From the NCBI GenBank assembly GCA_021324445.1, contig JAJPJC010000395.1, positions 1-35,278 on the forward strand: DNA of 35,278 nucleotides, read 5' to 3'. The DNA comes from Isosphaeraceae bacterium (lineage in GTDB: Bacteria > Planctomycetota > Planctomycetia > Isosphaerales > Isosphaeraceae). How positions within the stretch are numbered: position 1 is the stretch's first letter; each line of letters starts with the position of its first letter. The notes beneath the pieces were generated by a model. That model saw only the letters and a list, made by a program, of their open reading frames with translations. It searched no databases and was not told the DNA's origin. Shown one piece after another: positions 18,118 to 25,641 of this stretch. The position numbers and the translations under genes are program-made.

Positions 18118-19254
18118 ATGATTCCTGTTCGGAGACGGTCCAATCGCGGCTTCACCTTGATCGAGTTGCTGGTGGTCATCGCCATCATCGCGGTCTTGAT
18201 TGCATTACTCCTGCCGGCCGTGCAGGCAGCGCGCGAGGCGGCCCGCCGCGCGCAGTGTACCAACAACATGAAGCAAATCGGCATCGCCATGCACAACTAC
18301 CATGACCAGATGGGCTCGTACCCGCCGGGCGAGATCAGCACGATCAGCGCTGGTGTGCCGGTATCCTGGGGCCTCTACTCCAACGAGCTGGCCTGGCGCG
18401 CCATGATTCTCCCCCAGATGGAAGGCGGCACGATCTACAATTCGGTCAATTTCATGGTCAGCCCCAACCCGTCCGATAATCCCGGTTCGAGTGCGGGCTG
18501 GATCACGGCCTGGAATACGGTGTTCACGACCTGGCTTTGCCCGTCGGACGCCACCAATGGAGGTGGCCGGCTCCCCTCCAACACGCCGACCGGCCAGTGG
18601 ACCGATCAGCCGATCGATCCCACCACGGGCACGACGGCCGCGATGACGCCGGTCTCCAATTACGCCGGCAGCTTCGGTGACAACTACTGCGGCGGACCGC
18701 TGCTGAGCACCGGCGGGTTGATCTGGGAGACACCGTATAACGTGACGACCCTGCCGGGCCAGCCGCGCATCGGCTGGAACGGTTACTGGGGCACGTTCTA
18801 CGGCCCACCGGGCGGATTCACGGCTGGCGCCGGGACGATGCGTGGCTATTTCGACTACCGGAGCACTCAAAAGCCCCCCAACGTCGCCGCCGTCACCGAT
18901 GGGACCAGCAACACAATCATGGCCGGCGAGGTGGTTCCCAGCGCCGCCGCCGATAGCAATTTCTGGTTCTTCAATGGGGCCTACGCCGGCTGCACGGTCC
19001 CATTGGGTTGGCAAGCCAATACCTACCCCGCCGCCGCCTCGAACTGCCTGGGACAATGGCAAAACGCCACGGCCCCCAACAACTGCCGCTACTCGGCGGC
19101 CGCCAAGGGGTTCGTCAGCTTCCATCCCGGCGGCTCCAACTTCCTGATGGGCGACGGGTCGGTCCGGTTCATGAAGAACAGCATCAACCTGATCACCTAC
19201 TGCGCCCTGGGCAGCCGGGCCGGTGGTGAGGTCATCAGCTCCGACGCCTATTGA
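18118..19254 (+). CDS. DUF1559 protein with prepilin-type N-terminus
   Basis: A 378-residue planctomycete DUF1559 protein. It starts with a type IV prepilin-like signal: basic leader, then GFTLIE (11-16) with the predicted cleavage after G11 and E16 at +5, and a hydrophobic helix to about residue 33. LLPAVQAAREAARRAQC and NNMKQIG follow, the standard DUF1559 entry. The C-terminal end has HPGGSNFLMGDGSVRFMK, the H-X9-DG tail of the family. Members are highly multiplied in planctomycetes and assumed to form pseudopilin-like surface or periplasmic structures; the function is not established. The ATG at 18118 has GAGGAA 7 nt upstream. It is paired with the lipoprotein gene at 19578, a recurrent arrangement in this phylum. 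Confidence 0.95.
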   Translation: MIPVRRRSNRGFTLIELLVVIAIIAVLIALLLPAVQAAREAARRAQCTNNMKQIGIAMHNYHDQMGSYPPGEISTISAGVPVSWGLYSNELAWRAMILPQMEGGTIYNSVNFMVSPNPSDNPGSSAGWITAWNTVFTTWLCPSDATNGGGRLPSNTPTGQWTDQPIDPTTGTTAAMTPVSNYAGSFGDNYCGGPLLSTGGLIWETPYNVTTLPGQPRIGWNGYWGTFYGPPGGFTAGAGTMRGYFDYRSTQKPPNVAAVTDGTSNTIMAGEVVPSAAADSNFWFFNGAYAGCTVPLGWQANTYPAAASNCLGQWQNATAPNNCRYSAAAKGFVSFHPGGSNFLMGDGSVRFMKNSINLITYCALGSRAGGEVISSDAY

Positions 19255-19269
19255 GGCGGCTCGGGAGGA

Positions 19270-19290
19270 AGGCCCGCTCGGTTCGGGCCT
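19270..19290 (+). terminator. Possible weak terminator hairpin
   Basis: A 7-bp stem, AGGCCCG / CGGGCCT, with a 7-nt loop, 15 bp after the stop of the DUF1559 gene. There is no T-tract, so it may only attenuate or stabilise the 3' end. Confidence 0.3.
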
Positions 19291-19344
19291 CGAACAGTCG
19301 GAGGATCGCGTCCCCTCCGTCACGAAATCGCACGATCGGGGGAC

Positions 19345-19372
19345 GGAGCCCCCGGCTCGGAAAGCCGGCTCC
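19345..19372. repeat. GGAGCCCCCGGCT hairpin in the 19.3-19.6 kb gap
   Basis: CCGGCT (19352-19357) pairs with AGCCGG (19363-19368) around the loop CGGAA, extended by GGAG (19345-19348) with CTCC (19369-19372) across a bulge. The 323-bp gap between the DUF1559 gene and the lipoprotein gene otherwise shows no gene. Confidence 0.5.
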
Positions 19373-19577
19373 CTCCGACGCGCTTCAGGCCGGTTCTCTG
19401 GCGGTGAGGTCGTCCCGGCTTCCCTCGTTTTTTCCAGTCGCCCCCGGAGCGGGATCCGCCAGGACCCCGCGCTGGGGGATTCTTCGTCTTTCGTTGATTT
19501 CTCCTGGATGGAAGTGTAACCTCAACTCCAGGGGTTGCCTCGAGTCTCCGCACGTCTTGCAAGGAAAGATTCGACTC

Positions 19578-20075
19578 ATGATCGCAGTTCTGAACGCGAA
19601 TGTCAGCCGCTGGCGCTGGATCGCACTGACCCTGGGCGTGACGGTGACGACAGTCATCCTCGGGTGCGGCGACGATTCCGGTCTGGCCCGGCGGTACCGA
19701 GTGACAGGGATGGTGAGGTACAAGGGTCAGCCGGTGACCAAGGGAACGATTGCCTTCGAGCCGGCCAATCCGCCGCTCCCCGAGGGGCGGCACGCGTCCG
19801 GGTTCATCGAGAATGGTTCGTATACCCTGACGACCGCGACCGAAGGTGACGGAGCCCTGCCCGGCGAGTACAACGTGGTGATCAGCTCCTCGAGTCTCGA
19901 TACCCGGGAGCTGGCCAAGGGCGGGTTGCTCCACCAAGGTGATGCGGCCCACCAGAAGGCCCTCAAGGCGGACAAGAGCCCGATTCCGATCAAGTATGCT
20001 CGGGCCGACTCCTCCGGGTTGAAGGCCAAGGTCGAGGCCAGGCCCACCACCATCAATTTCGACCTGACCGATTGA
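19578..20075 (+). CDS. Small lipoprotein with transthyretin-like/carboxypeptidase-regulatory fold
   Basis: A 165-residue secreted lipoprotein. The signal helix ends in VILGC with lipidated C30. The rest (RVTGMVRYKGQPVTKGTIAFEP, then GSYTLTTATEGDGALPGEYNVVI) matches the small beta-sandwich proteins that follow DUF1559 genes in planctomycetes. The GALPGEYNVVI turn and a Lys-rich middle (about 120-145) are typical. It probably sits in the periplasm or at the membrane and may act with the DUF1559 protein; function unknown. The ATG at 19578 has AAGGAAAG upstream with about 10 nt spacing. Confidence 0.87.
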   Translation: MIAVLNANVSRWRWIALTLGVTVTTVILGCGDDSGLARRYRVTGMVRYKGQPVTKGTIAFEPANPPLPEGRHASGFIENGSYTLTTATEGDGALPGEYNVVISSSSLDTRELAKGGLLHQGDAAHQKALKADKSPIPIKYARADSSGLKAKVEARPTTINFDLTD

Positions 20076-20080
20076 GGGAG

Positions 20081-20132
20081 TGAGTGGCTAGTGGCTGGTA
20101 TCCGAGTCGCGTCACTAGCCACCAGCCACTCA
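20081..20132. repeat. TGGCTAG-heptad hairpin between convergent genes
   Basis: An inverted repeat of 16 bp with one mismatch (20081-20096 against 20117-20132) built from TGGCTAG/TGGCTGG heptads. It lies between the convergent lipoprotein and thioesterase genes, and its right end supplies the TGA stop of the thioesterase (20132-20130). It is the same family as 31973-32052. It may act as a bidirectional 3'-end structure. Confidence 0.7.
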
Positions 20133-20657
20133 TGACACGATGCCAGGCTCCGGGCCGTCGCTGGCTTGGGCCTCGGCCCGGCGCGCCAGGCGAACGTCCC
20201 GGCGGGCGCGCGCCGCCTCGAGGTTGCGGCGTTGGGCGTCGGTCTCGACCAGGAGGGGAGGGACCGGTCGCGGCCGCCGGCCGCTCTCGTCGAGGGCCAC
20301 ATACACGGCGTAGCCCACCGCGACCTTCCGCCGCTGGGGTCGATCGAACGGCTCGGCGTAGACCTCGATCCGCGTCTCGATCGACGTCCGGCCGACGTAG
20401 CTCACCTCGGCCAGGAACTCGAGCCGCTCTCCGACGAAGACTGGCCCCAGGAATGTCATCGAGTCGATGGCCGCCGTGGTGATCTGGCCCCGGCCGGCAT
20501 GCCGCAGGGCGCAAATCGCCCCGCATTCGTCGGCCATCCGCAATAACACCCCGCCGTGGAGCGTGCCATAGGGGTTGGCCTCCCCTGGCTGGGTGACGAT
20601 CGCCAGGCTCATGCGCGACGCCGACGCCGGCTTGGCCGGCTCTGGCTCCATCAGCAT
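20130..20657 (-). CDS. Acyl-CoA thioesterase (hotdog fold, YciA/ACOT-type)
   Basis: A 175-residue hotdog-fold thioesterase hydrolysing acyl-CoA. PYGTLHGGVLLRMADECGA holds the family motif: the HGG turn followed by the helix with D/E. Then ITTAAIDSMTFLGPVFVGERLEF and a second strand set follow. The C-terminal 35 residues are charged (Arg/Glu/Ala), probably disordered, and not part of the fold. The ATG at 20657 has AAGGAGG with a 6-nt spacer; the overlapping TTG at 20660 is too close to that site. The chain-length preference is unknown. Confidence 0.9.
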   Translation of the reverse strand: MLMEPEPAKPASASRMSLAIVTQPGEANPYGTLHGGVLLRMADECGAICALRHAGRGQITTAAIDSMTFLGPVFVGERLEFLAEVSYVGRTSIETRIEVYAEPFDRPQRRKVAVGYAVYVALDESGRRPRPVPPLLVETDAQRRNLEAARARRDVRLARRAEAQASDGPEPGIVS

Positions 20658-20775
20658 CAAGGCCCTCCTTTCCGCGCGTCCCAGCTTAACGGAGACGGCG
20701 AGGTCCCGGCTACCCGGCTTGTGTGGACAAGACGCCCGACCGGCCGCTCACTCCGGCGCCGCGAGCGAGCCAGCC

Positions 20776-21315
20776 ATGCTCGAAGACCACCTGATCGAGC
20801 TGATCGAGCCAGTCCTCCGGGAGACCGGCTCGGTCCTGGAACCCGGGGAGGAGTTCCGCCGGCCGCCGCTGGAGGTGCTGCGGTATTATCGCCGCAAGGT
20901 CCGCTGGAGCCGGGTGCCGTTCCTCGGCAGGGCCCTGGGCGTGGTGATGGTGGCCCGCCAGCCGGTCGACCTCGACGGGTCGCGGGACGGCATGCAGCGG
21001 CTGCTGGCCCGTCTGGCCATGGCGGCCAACGGCCGGTTCCCGCCCTGGCGCGGGCTGGTCCTTGGTCTCACGGCGATCCTCCTGACCCCCGAACCGATCG
21101 GACCGGGCGACGACGCCCTGCTCCGCCAGGTGCTCGACGTGAAGCTCCGGCGGATGCGCGTGGTGCCGTTCGGTTTGCTCCGGATCAACCTCGGCCAGGA
21201 GGCGATCGCCCTGGCGATCAATTCCAGCCCGAACCAGCTCTTCCCCGAGCCGACCCGGCTGGCCGATGTCCTGTGTGAGCATTTCCGCCGCTATGTGCCG
21301 CTGATCGATCTGTAG
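20776..21315 (+). CDS. Conserved-looking hypothetical protein, 179 residues
   Basis: I do not recognise a family. The protein is mostly helical with no signal peptide. It has a basic stretch (RYYRRKVRWSRVPFLGRALGVVMVARQP, about 37-63), a hydrophobic central strand region (GLVLGLTAILLTPEPIG) and a C-terminal acidic-to-neutral helix. Codon usage and GC3 look like those of the neighbours, so it is probably real. The ATG at 20776 is the first of a plausible frame; no strong ribosome site is evident. The stop TAG (21313-21315) lies inside the left arm of the hairpin at 21312-21379. Confidence 0.7.
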   Translation: MLEDHLIELIEPVLRETGSVLEPGEEFRRPPLEVLRYYRRKVRWSRVPFLGRALGVVMVARQPVDLDGSRDGMQRLLARLAMAANGRFPPWRGLVLGLTAILLTPEPIGPGDDALLRQVLDVKLRRMRVVPFGLLRINLGQEAIALAINSSPNQLFPEPTRLADVLCEHFRRYVPLIDL

Positions 21316-21379
21316 GGCCGGCTGGGCCGGCCGAAAACCCGCGGCCGCGGTCGCTCCCGGCCGGCCCAGCCGGCCCTAC
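21312..21379. repeat. GTAGGGCCGGCTGGGCC hairpin supplying two stop codons
   Basis: A perfect 22-bp inverted repeat (21312-21333 against 21358-21379) around a 24-nt loop. The outer GTAG of the left arm gives the TAG of the plus-strand gene (21313-21315). The matching CTAC of the right arm gives the TAG of the minus-strand iron gene (21378-21376). It belongs to the GTAGG-ended family seen at 2-72 and 12189-12247. Confidence 0.85.
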
Positions 21380-22002
21380 GGCGGCCCGGGATAATCCCAG
21401 TCGAAGCTGACCTCGAAGGGTTGCCACCACGGCGCGACGCCGGTCACGGCGTCGGAGTGCCGTCCCAGGCCGCCCTGGTCGGGAGGCTCGATCCGGTACG
21501 TCAGCTTGTAACGGCCGGCCTTGGGCATTTCGATGGTGGCGCCGTAGTGCAGGCCGTCGCGGGCGACCATGGGCATCATCGGACCCGCAGGCGGGGCGCC
21601 GGCCGGGCGGCCCCCGTCCCGCGGCGTGATCGTGTAGTGAACCTTCAGGTAAGGGACGAACTCGTCCTTGGCGAAGCCGTTGGGATTGCCGTCGGTGGCG
21701 TGGATATCCGCTTCGAGGTGGATCATGGCCGACGAGGGATCGGGCATGCCGTCCATCTGGATCGGCGGCAGCCAGACCGCGGCGATGCGAATCTGGTTCT
21801 TCTCGACCTCCTCGCCGATGGGATACTCGCGGAAGCCGGCCGGCCGCCGCGCGGAACCGGCCGGCGCGGGGGCAGCCTCTCCCCCAGCCGGCTTCAACCC
21901 GCCGGCATTCCAACCCTTGGGGTTGAGGTTCATCACCAGGAACAGAATCACCCCGCCCAGGATCACCAGCACCACGATTGGACCCGTCCACTGTGCGCGC
22001 AC
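21376..22002 (-). CDS. P19/Tpd-like periplasmic iron-binding protein
   Basis: A 208-residue homologue of the P19/FetP/Tpd (Fe2+ transport, PF10634) family, anchored by one N-terminal helix (about 7-25). Recognisable family blocks are EKNQIRIAAVWLPPIQMDG, GFAKDEFVPYLKVHYTI, PMVARDGLHYGATIEMP and YRIEPPDQGGLGRHSDAVTGVAPWWQPF; the M and H residues fit the metal site. These proteins bind ferrous or copper ions and deliver iron to an FTR1-type permease. The start is a GTG at 22002: GGGGAGA (22009-22015) is 6 nt upstream and the membrane helix follows. The longer frame to 22086 would overlap the permease gene. It follows the FTR1 gene by 22 bp and is probably co-transcribed. Confidence 0.9.
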   Translation of the reverse strand: MRAQWTGPIVVLVILGGVILFLVMNLNPKGWNAGGLKPAGGEAAPAPAGSARRPAGFREYPIGEEVEKNQIRIAAVWLPPIQMDGMPDPSSAMIHLEADIHATDGNPNGFAKDEFVPYLKVHYTITPRDGGRPAGAPPAGPMMPMVARDGLHYGATIEMPKAGRYKLTYRIEPPDQGGLGRHSDAVTGVAPWWQPFEVSFDWDYPGPP

Positions 22003-22024
22003 AGCCAGTCTCCCCGCGGTGATC

Positions 22025-24268
22025 TCACCCTGCCCTGGAACCAGACAACGAACCGCGCGGGACCACGGCCCAGGCCAGAAGGGCACCGGCCAGCAAGAGG
22101 CCCTGGACCGCGAGGACCTGGAGGTTGGGGTACAATCCGGCGATAGGGAGACCCTTGCCCAGCCAGTTGAGGTGGGTCGTGAGCAGGATGTCGGCGTTCT
22201 GGAGCTCGAAGACGCCGTTGCCGGCGAAGATGATGGCCAGGGCGAAGAGGAACATCCCGCTGAGCTGGAAGAACGTGCGGAACGGCAGCCGCACGCTGGT
22301 CGCTCGGATCAGCACCGCGACGGCGGAGAGGACCACCAGGCCGGCGAGGAAGCCGGCGGCCAGACCCAGCACGCCGGGACGGGTCTGCCCCTGGCTGCCC
22401 AGCAGGGCCTGGTACATCAGCGCGGTCTCGGCCCCCTCGCGGTAGACCGCCAGGAACGCCGTCAGCGCGAGGGTCCCCCGGCCGCCCCACTCCAGCCCCC
22501 GCCGGGCGCGCTGCTTGAGGAAGTCCATCCACCGCTGGGCCTCGGCCTGCGACACCAGCCAGTAGCTGACATAAAACAGGACGCCCGCGGCCAGGAGCAT
22601 CACCAGCCCCTCGAGCGTCTCGCGCGCCCGGCCCGCGGTCGAGGAGACCAGGAGGTTCAAGGCGACGGCCGTCGCGACGCTGGCCGCGGCGGCGATCCCC
22701 ACGCCCCACCAGATCGTCCGCGTCGCTCGCGCCCGGGCGTCAGCGCCGGCCTCGGGCGTGGCCTTGGCTACCAGGGCGATCAGCATGGCCAGAACCAGGA
22801 TTACCTCGACCCCTTCCCGGACGATCGTGATCAGCGACTCGAGGAACGCCGTGCCGAAGGTCCCCGCCGGGCGGGCCTCGAGCTGGTCGACCAGGTCATT
22901 GACTTCGTGGGCGAGCCGATCGAGCCGGCCGGTCAGCTCGGCCCCCTTCAACCCCGCGTAGAGGTCGCCGCGGAGGGCATGGAACCGCGCTTCCAGCGGC
23001 TTGATCGTTTGCGGGCTGCGGCCCATCAGGTACCGCTCCAGCGGCTCGAACTCGTCCCAGTAGACCCTGGTCAGCTCGGACGCAGCCTCATCCGGTCCCT
23101 GGCGCTCGGCCGTCTGGCCGACGCGGTCGAACCCCTGCCGCAGGGCCCGGAGCAAAACCCTCGGGTCGGCCTGCGGCCCCGTGGACGCCGCTCCCGGATC
23201 CGCCGTCGCCGCGGCGACGGCATCCACCCGGGACCGGTCCGTCACCCCTTTCGCATGGAGCTGCCGGGTGACCGAGATCAGGTCGAGCAGCAGGTTATGG
23301 CTCAGCTCAGTCAGGACCGAGGAGGGGCGACGCCGATCGGCCACATCCCGGACCGCCGCGCGGAAAGCGCGGAATTGCCGTTCCAGCTCGCCGGTCCGTT
23401 CGTACCCCAGGTGGCGGCGCACGGCCGTTTCCATGTCGGAGGCCTCAAACTCGACCCAGTAGGCATCCTCGGCCAGCCGCAGCGCCCTGGCTCGCTCACC
23501 AGGCCGCAGGGCGGCCTCCTGGCTGGCCGCCAGTTTGACGGTGATCTGGTCCAGCACCTCGGACCAGGGTCGCACCGGCATCACATCCTGGGACGATCCT
23601 CCTGCCACCCGGGTCGGCCCCGACAAGACCAGCGGCGGCAACTCCGGCGCCTGGCCCTCGACGACGTCCAGCTTCCTCCGCAACGGAGGGCCCATCTCAT
23701 GCCAGACCGTCAGCACATAGTGACCGTCGGGAACATCCTCAAGCCGGAACCGGCCCTCCGGCGAGCAGACCTGGAACCAGGGGGTGGGGCTGACCACCAC
23801 GAACCCCCGCATGTGACTGTGGATATCGCAGGTCAGCATCATCACGCCCGGATGATCCGGCGTGAAGTCCAGGTGTTGCCCCGGCGCCATCGATTGATTG
23901 AGGGGGAAGTCGGTCGACTGGACGTGCACGTTGTGCGTCTCGCCGTCTTCATTGGTGAACCGCACGGGCTGTCCCAGCGCGATCGCCAGCACCCGCGGAG
24001 TGAACTGCAACCCGCGCTGATGGACCACCACGGGCTCCGAGCGGCCCGACCGGTCGCCAGCCGCGCCCGGCGGCCGTGGAACGCTCGCCACCTTCCGAGC
24101 GGCGGGCGCCAGGTAGACCACCGCCGGACTGACTGACGGCGAGCAGACGTCCGGCATCCGGACCACCCCCGCCACCTCCGCCCCGCGGCAGGACACGCTC
24201 GGCAGGCTCAGCCACACCGCCCACCCCACCAGCCGCACCACCCGGCCCGTCGTCCCTTCCCGTCCCAT
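22025..24268 (-). CDS. FTR1 iron permease with N-terminal cupredoxin domain
   Basis: A 747-residue FTR1/EfeU-type permease. It starts with a signal peptide. A cupredoxin-like domain (about 80-160) has H112, C147, H150/H152 and M153 in C-x2-H-x2-M order, fit for a type 1 copper site. A carboxypeptidase-regulatory-like turn (about 165-215) follows, then a helical segment with two WxEFE/YWDEFE elements (about 270-410) like the periplasmic extensions of FTR1 proteins. The membrane part (about 470-735) carries both iron motifs, REGVE (484-488) and REGAE (610-614). In yeast Fet3/Ftr1 and bacterial Efe/Fet systems a cupredoxin partner assists iron oxidation or delivery; here it is fused. Ferrous iron import is inferred. 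The ATG at 24268 follows GAGGG. A promoter and palindromic operator lie directly upstream. Confidence 0.93.
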   Translation of the reverse strand: MGREGTTGRVVRLVGWAVWLSLPSVSCRGAEVAGVVRMPDVCSPSVSPAVVYLAPAARKVASVPRPPGAAGDRSGRSEPVVVHQRGLQFTPRVLAIALGQPVRFTNEDGETHNVHVQSTDFPLNQSMAPGQHLDFTPDHPGVMMLTCDIHSHMRGFVVVSPTPWFQVCSPEGRFRLEDVPDGHYVLTVWHEMGPPLRRKLDVVEGQAPELPPLVLSGPTRVAGGSSQDVMPVRPWSEVLDQITVKLAASQEAALRPGERARALRLAEDAYWVEFEASDMETAVRRHLGYERTGELERQFRAFRAAVRDVADRRRPSSVLTELSHNLLLDLISVTRQLHAKGVTDRSRVDAVAAATADPGAASTGPQADPRVLLRALRQGFDRVGQTAERQGPDEAASELTRVYWDEFEPLERYLMGRSPQTIKPLEARFHALRGDLYAGLKGAELTGRLDRLAHEVNDLVDQLEARPAGTFGTAFLESLITIVREGVEVILVLAMLIALVAKATPEAGADARARATRTIWWGVGIAAAASVATAVALNLLVSSTAGRARETLEGLVMLLAAGVLFYVSYWLVSQAEAQRWMDFLKQRARRGLEWGGRGTLALTAFLAVYREGAETALMYQALLGSQGQTRPGVLGLAAGFLAGLVVLSAVAVLIRATSVRLPFRTFFQLSGMFLFALAIIFAGNGVFELQNADILLTTHLNWLGKGLPIAGLYPNLQVLAVQGLLLAGALLAWAVVPRGSLSGSRAG

Positions 24269-24334
24269 CGCCAGCCCTCACTCAGCCATCAGCATCCCGG
24301 CGTTCATGCAAACATCGTAGGCGGGGCATTGCAA

Positions 24335-24351
24335 TTGAGATTCAGTCTCAA
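24335..24351. promoter_or_regulatory. Fur-like operator of the iron operon
   Basis: TTGAGA-ttcag-TCTCAA is a perfect 6-bp inverted repeat. In the 7-1-7 layout used for Fur boxes it reads TGAGATT-c-AGTCTCA (6/7 symmetric). It begins about 3 nt downstream of the predicted transcription start of the FTR1 gene, an ideal place for repression. A DtxR- or Fur-family regulator is plausible; its gene is not in the window. Confidence 0.6.
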
Positions 24352-24360
24352 CGTGATAAG

Positions 24361-24390
24361 ATTATAGTCGTCACTTGGGCGGACCGTCAA
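24361..24390 (-). promoter_or_regulatory. Sigma-70 promoter of the FTR1 operon
   Basis: On the minus strand: TTGACG (24390-24385), 18-bp spacer, TATAAT (24366-24361). This is a 5/6 match at -35 and 6/6 at -10. The expected start is near 24354, leaving a leader of about 85 nt that contains the palindrome at 24335-24351. Confidence 0.75.
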
Positions 24391-24421
24391 TGAGTGCGCG
24401 AATTCTCACCAGGGCCACGCG

Positions 24422-25183
24422 ATGGGCATGCGGATTGACGGGTCGGAGGGCTTCCTTGCCGGAGCGACGGCCGCGACGGAATACACCGGACCGGTCGCGG
24501 TGACATCGTTGTGGTTCGCGGGCCAGGCGATCCGGCTGGTGCGGCCGGCGGAGCCGGACCGGCTGCTGGACGACCCGGAGGTCGTCGCGTGGAACCGTCG
24601 CGACGAGTACATGCCGTACTGGGCCTATCTCTGGCCGGCGGCCTGCCTGCTGGCCGAAACCGTGGCGCGCGCGACCTGGCCGGAGCCTGGCCCGAGCGCG
24701 GCGCTGGAGATCGGCTGCGGCCTGGGACTGGCCGGCCTGGTCGGCGTGGCGCGAGGCCTGCGTGTCGTGTTCAGCGACTACGACCCGGCCCCGCTCGATT
24801 TTGTGACCCGCTCGGCGGCCGAGAATGGCTTCGACGCCGCCCGGTTCGCGACCCGCCTGCTGGACTGGCGCACGTTGCCCGACGAGCGGTTTCCGATCAT
24901 CCTCGGCTCCGACGTGCTCTACGAGGCCCGGCTGGTCCCGCTGGTGGCCAACCTGCTGGAGCGGATGCTCGCCCCCGGCGGCCTCGGCCTGATCGCCAGC
25001 CCATTTCGCGCGTCGGCCCACGAGTTTCCCGCCGCCGTCGAATCCCGCGGGCTGACCTGCCGCGCCGAGCCTGCGACAGCGCAGTCCGAGGACGGCGCGC
25101 CGATCCAGGGGATGATCTACCGCGTCACGCGAGCCGGAGCGGGGTTCGATTCCCATGTCCGGCAGAAAAACCAGCGCGTTTGA
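24422..25183 (+). CDS. Class I SAM-dependent methyltransferase (Methyltransf_16-like)
   Basis: A 253-residue Rossmann methyltransferase. Motif I is LEIGCGLGLAGL (95-106). The second acidic element is FSDYDPAPL, and LGSDVLYEARLVPLV is the post-motif block typical of the METTL21/N-lysine methyltransferase-like group. PYWAYLWPAA before motif I also fits. The substrate may be a protein side chain but is not determined. The family usually ends near GMIYRV (about 233-237). The last 16 residues come from a short tRNA-T-arm-like sequence (25133-25163), so the C-terminus looks altered. No strong ribosome site precedes the ATG. The gene is divergent from the iron operon. Confidence 0.87.
   Translation: MGMRIDGSEGFLAGATAATEYTGPVAVTSLWFAGQAIRLVRPAEPDRLLDDPEVVAWNRRDEYMPYWAYLWPAACLLAETVARATWPEPGPSAALEIGCGLGLAGLVGVARGLRVVFSDYDPAPLDFVTRSAAENGFDAARFATRLLDWRTLPDERFPIILGSDVLYEARLVPLVANLLERMLAPGGLGLIASPFRASAHEFPAAVESRGLTCRAEPATAQSEDGAPIQGMIYRVTRAGAGFDSHVRQKNQRV
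25133..25163 (+). other. tRNA T-arm/acceptor-like fragment
   Basis: GCCGGA (25133-25138) pairs perfectly with TCCGGC (25158-25163). Inside, GGG-TTCGATT-CCC (25142-25154) has the exact T-loop layout of a tRNA. No D-arm or anticodon arm is present, so this is not a gene. It lies at the end of the methyltransferase frame, where the GC content starts to fall. It could be the remnant of a tRNA-targeted integration, or chance. Confidence 0.35.
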
Positions 25184-25278
25184 GCGACTGTCCGACGTCG
25201 CTTCCCCCTCCTTCTCTTGGTAAAATCCTCGCGGAGGGAGCCGAGTCGAGGTCTCGATCCGATCGACCGCCGAGAAGG

Positions 25279-25594
25279 ATGCGGGTTGCGATGCCGCACC
25301 CGAAAAGATGTCCTCACTGCCATAAGAAGATTTGGGATTGGTACATGGAATGGTATCCGCAACCCTTACAGGGGGAGATTTTTCGGGGTCAAGCGGCAAT
25401 GGACCTGTCCCTGGTGTGGAGAACCGGTGGTTCATGACTACAAGACAAAAGCGATCTCTCCCGCCCCGGATGGTTGGGACCCGAATCACCGAGACCAGCA
25501 ATTGGCGACTCAAACCGCGACCCAGAAAGGTTACCCAACCTTGACAGACTTTTTGGTGAGTCCTCTGGAGAGGAGAACTGCGACTCCTTTTTGA
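25279..25594 (+). pseudogene. Zinc-ribbon protein with a one-base frameshift
   Basis: The first frame (ATG 25279 or 25291) reads MPHPKRCPHCHKKIWDWY and runs to FRGQAAMD. It then leaves the expected path at CCTG (25404-25407) and stops at 25437. The +1 frame continues as CPWCGEPVVHDYKTK and ends at 25594. Removing one C at 25404/25405 joins CPHC and CPWC, the two halves of a four-cysteine zinc ribbon, into one protein of about 100 residues. The parent family is not recognised. It is either a decayed gene or a sequencing error. GC content is lower than in the flanks. Confidence 0.6.
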
Positions 25595-25641
25595 TTCCGG
25601 TACTGGCCGAATGTTTATCTGCCAATCAGGAGACGAACCCC

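Noticed and set aside
25085..25167. Complete tRNA gene
   Set aside because: Only a T-arm and short acceptor-like arms are present; no D-arm, anticodon arm or properly spaced 5' acceptor strand.
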